Below the pieces are notes generated by a model. That model was not told the origin of the DNA. It saw only the letters and a program-made list of their open reading frames with translations, and did no database searches. 64,000 bases of DNA from Sthenelais limicola (lineage: Eukaryota > Annelida > Polychaeta > Phyllodocida > Sigalionidae): contig OW804097.1 in the NCBI GenBank assembly GCA_942159475.1, forward strand, positions 116,410,789 through 116,474,788, written 5' to 3'. The number at the start of each line of letters is the position of its first letter. The stretch's first letter is position 1. Both the position numbers and the translations under genes were made by a program. Positions 58,221 to 64,000 of this stretch are shown here, piece by piece.

Positions 58221-58812
58221 TCCTACATAAACCACAGCTATCCTTTTTGCCCGACTATTCCACCGGCCGCCCATAGACCTCAGTGCTGTTTGGGTTGAAC
58301 ACATGCTCACTCTGACGTCTGCGCTTTTGTCTATATCATACTGAATTGATAAATGAAAATTTGGAGCCCTTGTTACTCCTTTTAAACGATCCTGACTATC
58401 CGACCAGCTAATTTAAACTACAACTTGATATTTAGAACTCAGATAACTGTCTTCTCTTGTTCTATACCTCTTCAATCTTTCATATTGTCTTTTAATCAAA
58501 AAAAACACAGCTAACACTCCATCACTAATGATCAGAGTGGCAAAGCTAATTTATCTGCTAAAAACATACATTAATTTCAATGACCACTAACACTCCATCG
58601 TTAATGATCTGAGTGGCAAAGTGCAAACCTTCATATCAACATCAAAACTATGTATACACTGTAAAAAAAAAAAAAAAAAAAAAGCTCCATCTATGTACAC
58701 CTTCCCTGCTCAGTCTCTGTATATAAGACTGGGGCAGGCGAAAAACCCTGTTAGGGGACCTTCGACTCCCAGTATAAATAAAATCTTTTAAAAAAAAGAA
58801 AAAAAAATACAT
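58221..58812 (+). promoter_or_regulatory. LINE-D 3'-UTR with two hairpins and A-tracts
   Basis: Two copies of AACACTCCATC...GAGTGGCAAAG (58513-58545 and 58590-58622), each able to form a CACTC/GAGTG stem. An internal A-run lies at 58664-58683. The 3' end reads AATAAAATC followed by A-rich sequence to about 58808. Confidence 0.65.
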
Positions 58813-60325
58813 GATGCTGTTTACGGACCGCCTCCGCCGGTAACGGTGGAAGATTGTGTTTCGGAGGATGGGACGGAAGAAACGCCCACGCCGGACACTT
58901 CGCAGGGTGAGGATTTGCTCAGTATGTTGTTGAAAGTCAAAACTACATACACACCCAAAGCTCCAGTGACGTCAACTTTTGCTGATCCGAAGTTGTCATT
59001 TGCACCAATGATGGATGATCCGTCCATTGTTGCAGCTAAAGGGCCGGAGGATGTAGACAGGCATGTTACGTTCTCAAAGCAGGCGCAAGCTTCTTCTTCC
59101 CCGAAAGGGAATGCAAATGATGGTTCGTTTTTGAGCGGCAAAAATGTTACCCCGCAGAAGGAACAGAGCAATGTGGTTGTTACGACGTCGCGTACTGCTA
59201 TCGTTAAGACTCCTAATGGTAGAGTTCATGATGGTACATACTACCGCATTTCCCCTGGTTCCCCCAGTTCTACGTTATCCAGTACTAAAACCCGGAAGAA
59301 GCCTTCCAGGGGTGATAGTAACTCAGATGACTCTGATGATGACTGTGGGAAGGATTATTGTCGATCTAGTAGGTCCCGTCGGAAAGATCGTTCTCTTGTC
59401 CAGGGTCTTGAGTATACAGGACCGGATGAGTCGGATGAAGATTTTGATTACAAACAGTCTTTGACCCGAGAGAGTATTGCTCCGAAAGTATCCATACCCA
59501 GGTTGTGGGATGGTGTTATTTCGTGGAGGATACTTGGCGGAAAATGAAAGTTGTTGCTACCGTGCACAACTGGAGCCCCGAACAGTTGTTACGACAGTTG
59601 ATCTGTGGTTCCAGGAGGCAACTGGCGGAAATGGGAGATTTGCCAGAGAATTTGACTCTTGTACAGTTTGTCGACCATATGGAAGCAAACTTTGGTGAGA
59701 AGTCTAGACCTAGAAAGCAGGCAGAATTCTATAATTCCTGCCAGACTCCGAACCAGTCGGTTAGACTTTTCGGTAACGATGTTGCTCAGAAAGGGCGACG
59801 TGCTTTTGGTCCCTTGGATAACACGTTGAGGTCAGTTTCGCTCCGTGTATTCCTACAGGGAGTGACAAATCAGGATATGGCTGATTGGGTTCGCCTGAAA
59901 CAGCCGAAGGATCTCCTGAGAGCCACACACTGGGCGGAGGTGTGGGAGAGTTGTTACTTGGAGAGTGGCAGTGTTGCCTCTATAAGTACATTTACCACTG
60001 CTGGACCAGAGGTGAGGAAGAAAAACCCAAAGGTTTCCGTGCAAGCTACAGCTGCCGAACCTGTGGCAGAAGACTCATGTGGCGATGACGTCCCTGAAGC
60101 TTCTAAGCAGAAGTTTTCCGGTAAACAGTCGAAGTTTAACTGGAAGAGAGGTGTGAAGCGGACTGGTTGCTTCCAATGTGGTCAGGAGGGTCATTTTATG
60201 GCTAGCTGTCCGCAGAGGGATGTCTGGAAAGACGCGACTGGTAAGGGAGATTCCGTGGCGAAGGCTGACCAAGCGGTGAAGCCGGAGTCGTCGGAAAACT
60301 CCAAACGGGTCTCATAAGAAGCGAG

Positions 60326-61582
60326 ATGGGATCCAGGGAATTGTTTGCGCTTCCTAGTACTGCAGTTCATGATCGTTCTGTGTCTGAAACGAAGACTGGG
60401 TGTGGGGCTCTAGCTCCCGTAAGTACTACTGAGCCTGGGGCTGTCTGCCAGGGATGTACGAAAACGGTTCGGACGCATCGAGCGGAAGAGACCACTCATC
60501 CCAGGAATGGTGTTGATTCCAGGGATTTTTCTGTAGTTGCGGACTCCGACAATGTTTGTTGGGGTAAGGCAGGTTACCAAGCTGAGTCGGGGCATTTGGT
60601 GATAGTGGAGTCAGGTCCCATCACGGATGCGAGTATTCAGAAAGTTTCTGTAGATGACCAGAGGGTGTTGAAGCTCTGTGATCCATATATTGCGGATAGA
60701 TGGTACGCTTCAGTATCAGTGAATGGGGATGTTGGTGATTTCCTTTGGGACCCGGGCGCTACCACTAGCCTGGTGATGAAGACGTTCTATGACTCCCTGC
60801 GTCGGCCGCCGCCACTGAGTCCGTGCCGGTTGGCGTGCACAATGGGAAACGATTCACAGATTACTGTGCATGGTAGCGCTCTGTTTCCTTTGACGTTAGG
60901 GAAATGGACGTACATGTTAATGTGTCTGGTAGTATCAGGTTTATCTGGCCTGGAGTCCGGAATCTTGGCGCTGGACTTCAATCTTGTGCATCAATGTTAT
61001 GTGTGCTGGTCAGGGAAATTGTCTTTGAATGATGGTGAAGACGCTGTGAAGATGCATTACTGGCGTGGTGATCCGCCAATGCAATTGGGTCCCTCGGTGA
61101 ATATGATTACAACTAGTGAAGTAGGCGATGGAAGGCAGGTAACACTTCGGAAAGTGGTGGTCCTTCGTCCTTATTCAGCTACACTGGTTAAGATCGATGT
61201 TCGCGGGTGCTCGGATTCGTCAACACGTTTGATGTTTGAGCCGGACCAGAGTTTTCTAAGGGATTACACTGTGGGATGCCTTGATTCATATATCTCGGCT
61301 GACGCTACAGCAACTGTGGCCTTTAGTAATCCGTCCGCGGAAACCCTACGTTTAGGTGTTGATATGGTGGTTGGACAAGTGAGTGATGTGACGCTGCTAT
61401 CGTCACCCACTACTAGTCCGGAGGGGGTGAATATGTGTCCGGAGGACAAAATAAAAGATGCAATCGTCAACTCTATTCAGGTGGTAGAAACCCCGTCTGT
61501 GGTAGATGAGGATTTGATTGCCCCGGACGACCCTGTGCCACCAAGTACGGAATGTCCGTTGAAGAAACTTCAGGGACTCTGA
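60326..61582 (+). pseudogene. Gypsy-2 pol: protease region
   Basis: 418 codons with the same D-P-G-A-T protease site as Gypsy-1 (Asp codon 60749-60751) and a changed second motif, ILALDF. Ends with a frameshift near 61575, just before RT. Not functional as it stands. Confidence 0.82.
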
Positions 61583-61583
61583 T

Positions 61584-63138
61584 TTGACTGATCCGACAGA
61601 GAGGTCAAAGTTGATGGGTCTTCTTAATGAGTTTCGTGGGAGCTTTTCGCTACCCGGAGATGGTTGGAGAGAAGATCCGGGTTGCACCCATGTCGTGAAA
61701 CACGAAATTGATACTGCCGATTCCCGACCTATCAAGCTCGCTTATAGGCGGATTCCGGTGTCTAAGCGTGAAGTAGCCGAAGCGGAGATCTGGAAGATGT
61801 ACGAGCAGGGGCGTATTGAGCATTCTAATAGTCCGTGGGGAGCACCCATCATGATTGTTGGTAAAAAGGATGGTACTCAACGCTTCTGCATCGATTATCG
61901 CCAGCTCAATTCCGTGACAGTAAAAGACAGCTTTCCACTCCCTAGAATAGACAAGTGTGTCGAGGCGTTGGGCGGAAATAAATGGTTCTGCACCCTTGAC
62001 CTGGAAAGTGGGTATTGGCAGATAGCGATGGACGGGGAGAGTAAGCAAAAGACGGCTTTCCTGTCGAGCGTCGGATTGTTTCAATTCAAGGTTATGGCCT
62101 TTGGATTGTGCAATGCTCCTGCCACATTCCAGCGGATGATGGATCGTATGCTAGACGACCTTCACTAGAAGTCTTGTCTGGTGTATCTCGATGATATCGT
62201 TGGATATGGCGTGACATTTGATGGTTGTCTGCTAAATCTGCGATTGGTTCTTGAACGAATCGGGGAATACAGGTTAAAGCTGAAACCCAAGAAATGTGAA
62301 CTATTCCGCCATGAAGTGGAGTACTTGGGGAGATTAGTATGGGAAAAAGGAATTCGGGCAGACCCGAAGAAGATACAGAAGGTCCGTGACTGGCCCATTC
62401 CGAAGACTGCGAGGGAAGTCAGACAATTTATAGGATTCGCGTCCTACTACAAGGAATTCCAACCGAATTTTCGCTGCAGTTGTCTCCCCATTGCAGGACG
62501 TAGTAACGGCAGCCAGAAGAGAAAAACGATATACAAAAGCAATAAACTGGACCCCGGAGTGTGCAGTTGCCTTCCAGAGCGTGAAAGATTTGTTGACCCG
62601 GGCTCCATTGTTGAGATACCCTCGGAAAGAGGGGGAGTTTATCTTAGACACGGATGCCAGTGGGTACGGCATGGCAGGGGTTCTGTCCCAGGTCCAAGAT
62701 GGTAAGGAGGTAGTCCTTGGGTACGCTAGTAATAGCTTGGATAAAGCCCAACGGAACTACTGTGCCACCAAACGAGAGTTGTTGGCTGTGCTTACCTATT
62801 TGAAGAAATTCCGGCACTATTTATTAGGGAATCGGAACTTCTTTGTTCGGATGGACCATGCTTCGCTGCGTTGGCTCCTGAACTTCAAGGATCCTATGGA
62901 CATGCTGGCGCGCTGGTTAACCCAGATGCAAGAGTATGGCCTGGATCAGCGAATGATTCTCCATAGAGCGGGGAAGAAACATGTCAACGTTGATGCACTT
63001 TCCCGGCTCCCGACTCGGAAGTGTGCTCGGTTTGACTGTGTCGATTGTGGGGCGCATGACGCTGTTGTCGCTGCGACCACTGTGACCCTTGCTGCTACGG
63101 GAGAAATCATCTGGACAGCTCAGCAAGACGACCCATAG
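61584..63138 (+). pseudogene. Gypsy-2 pol: reverse transcriptase and RNase H
   Basis: RT motifs KKDGTQRFCIDYRQLN, LDLESGYWQIAM and YLDDIV (near 62200), then RNase H TDASGYG and KRELLAV. Broken by a stop at 62166-62168, a frameshift near 62470 and a stop at 63136-63138. Confidence 0.85.
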
Positions 63139-64000
63139 ATCCTAAGAGTGATTGCTATAGTGGAAGGAGAAGTCTCGGTTCCTGACAAGCAGTCCCTGTC
63201 CGGTGAATCAGACGAATTCTGTACCTATATGCATAACTTGGGGAGTTTGTCGATGAAGAAATCACGTATGTGCGCAAAGTAATTCCTACTGCGCTTCGCT
63301 ATGAGATATTCCAGGGAATGCATGGACCGAAGACGGTTGGGCATTTCGGATCTTTCAAGACTGGTTGGACAGCCAAGAAGAAGTACTTCTGGCCCAACAT
63401 GAGAAGTGATCTGAAAAGGTGGCTCAGGGCATGTCCGGAATGTAGCATGCGAAAGACGAGGGGTGGTGGCGGAGTCATGCCTCTTAAGAAGGAATTGCAT
63501 GGAGAACGCTGGAGTCGTATTGGATATTATAGGTCCGTTCCGTCTTACCCCTAGAGGTAATAACTACATCATGGTAGTGACGGATCACTTCTCAAAGTAG
63601 GCGGAGACCTATCCAATGCCAGACCACACCGCTGAGAGATGTGCGGAAGTTCTCTTCCGGGAGTGGATCCTCCGGTTTGGTTGTCCCGTGTCGTTGCAAA
63701 CGGACGGAGCACCGGAGTTTCGATCTACCCTGTTGCAGAGCTTGTTGGAGATGCTAGGGGTTGAAAAGCTCATTACCTTGCCGTATAGACCACAGTCAAA
63801 CGGTCAGACGGAAAGAATGAATCGAGTCCTAGTAGAACAACTCTCCTGTCTGACGGACTATAGTGCGACGGATTGGGATTTGTTGGCTCCGTGTGTCGCT
63901 CATGCATACAGAGCAAGTGTGCATGCAAGTACGTTATGCACACCTAACTCTGTGGTGTTCGGTGACAAACTGATAACGCCTATGGACTTGGTCCACGGGG
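63139..64000 (+). pseudogene. Gypsy-2 pol: integrase, 3' part outside the window
   Basis: The HHCC region (HGPKTVGHFG, CPECSMRK) and core residues (DGAPEFR, SNGQTERMN) are recognisable in changing frames, with an internal stop at 63598-63600. The window ends before the region where AT-hooks lie in Gypsy-1. Confidence 0.82.

Larger units (their letters stand above)
51790..58812 (+). mobile_element. LINE-D: CR1/Jockey-like LINE with NADAR and SGNH hydrolase
   Basis: About 7 kb inserted in Gypsy-2 gag. Order: ORF1 (coiled coil, RRM-like, NADAR), a separate SGNH hydrolase ORF, a 1.1-kb repeat-rich spacer, ORF2 (endonuclease and RT), 3'-UTR, A-rich tail (58789-58808). The right end is the A-rich tail. 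The left end is not sharp (51790-51890); I found no target duplication. Three coding parts contain one-base shifts, so it is less well preserved than LINE-A. Confidence 0.85.
51422..60317 (+). pseudogene. Gypsy-2 gag, split by LINE-D
   Basis: The first part, 51422 to about 51785, starts MAVAADDAIAPLG and has the same coiled-coil-like stretch as Gypsy-1 gag. The second part resumes after the LINE-D tail (about 58813) and runs to 60317, with a frameshift near 59525. It carries the capsid-like region (KVVATVHNWSPEQLLRQL) and a CCHC knuckle, CFQCGQEGHFMASC, near 60170. Pol begins 9 nt later in the -1 frame. Confidence 0.85.
50823..64000 (+). mobile_element. Gypsy-2: decayed Ty3/gypsy element, cut by the window end
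   Basis: A 481-bp 5' LTR, gag interrupted by LINE-D, then protease, RT, RNase H and part of integrase. The proteins are clearly related to Gypsy-1 but divergent. At least six disabling changes are seen: frameshifts near 59525, 61575 and 62470 and stops at 62166, 63136 and 63598. The 3' LTR is outside the window, so neither age nor target repeat can be measured. Confidence 0.9.

Noticed and set aside
1..64000. tRNA or rRNA genes
   Set aside because: I saw no cloverleaf with A and B boxes and no rRNA-like sequence; an automated scan was not possible.

Overview
The window is eukaryotic and almost certainly from an animal. It carries GT-AG spliced exons of an SLC22-type solute transporter embedded in long AT-rich introns and in layers of animal-type transposable elements: L1/Tx1-like and CR1/Jockey-like LINEs, Ty3/gypsy LTR elements, Harbinger-like and TA-target DNA elements, and a Helitron-like end. 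The mix suggests an invertebrate, but I cannot name a species from the sequence. All element names used here (LINE-A to D, Gypsy-1 and 2) are mine.

Layout. 498-9527: eleven in-frame exons (2-12) of an SLC22 transporter; exon 1 lies off the left edge. Its third intron holds a 67-bp LINE stub and a 2.7-kb terminal-inverted-repeat element filled with a minisatellite. 10177-18938: LINE-A (minus), a nearly complete LINE with a 14-bp target duplication, interrupted by a 2.25-kb Harbinger-like element. 18953-28792: gene-poor DNA with broken and intact copies of the SLC22 first exon, an exon-11 relic, several tandem-repeat fields and a Helitron-like hairpin end. 28793-42509: Gypsy-1 (minus), a 13.7-kb element with two 467-bp LTRs, itself interrupted by LINE-B. 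44462-48673: a second SLC22 copy, exons 2-8 only, cut off at an inverted junction and followed by two further first exons (48801, 49839). 50823 to the right edge: Gypsy-2 (plus), decayed, with LINE-D inserted in its gag gene.

Most interesting system. LINE-A and LINE-D belong to different reverse-transcriptase lineages, yet both encode a NADAR domain (the YbiA-like ADP-ribose-associated family) at the end of ORF1, after a coiled coil and an RRM-like region, with a similar linker before it. LINE-D also encodes a separate SGNH hydrolase, as known in CR1-type LINEs, between ORF1 and ORF2. One reading is that these retrotransposons carry an enzyme that removes ADP-ribose from nucleic acid, perhaps as a counter to host PARP-type defence; this is inference. 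LINE-D also has seven copies of a covarying small hairpin followed by GCAA in its non-coding parts.

Other points: Gypsy-1 has an integrase tail with four AT-hook motifs and an extra 808-codon ORF with two C2H2 fingers in the position where env would lie. The SLC22 locus looks like a tandem family being broken up by insertions, duplications and a small inversion. The two SLC22 copies act as empty-site controls for each other's insertions.
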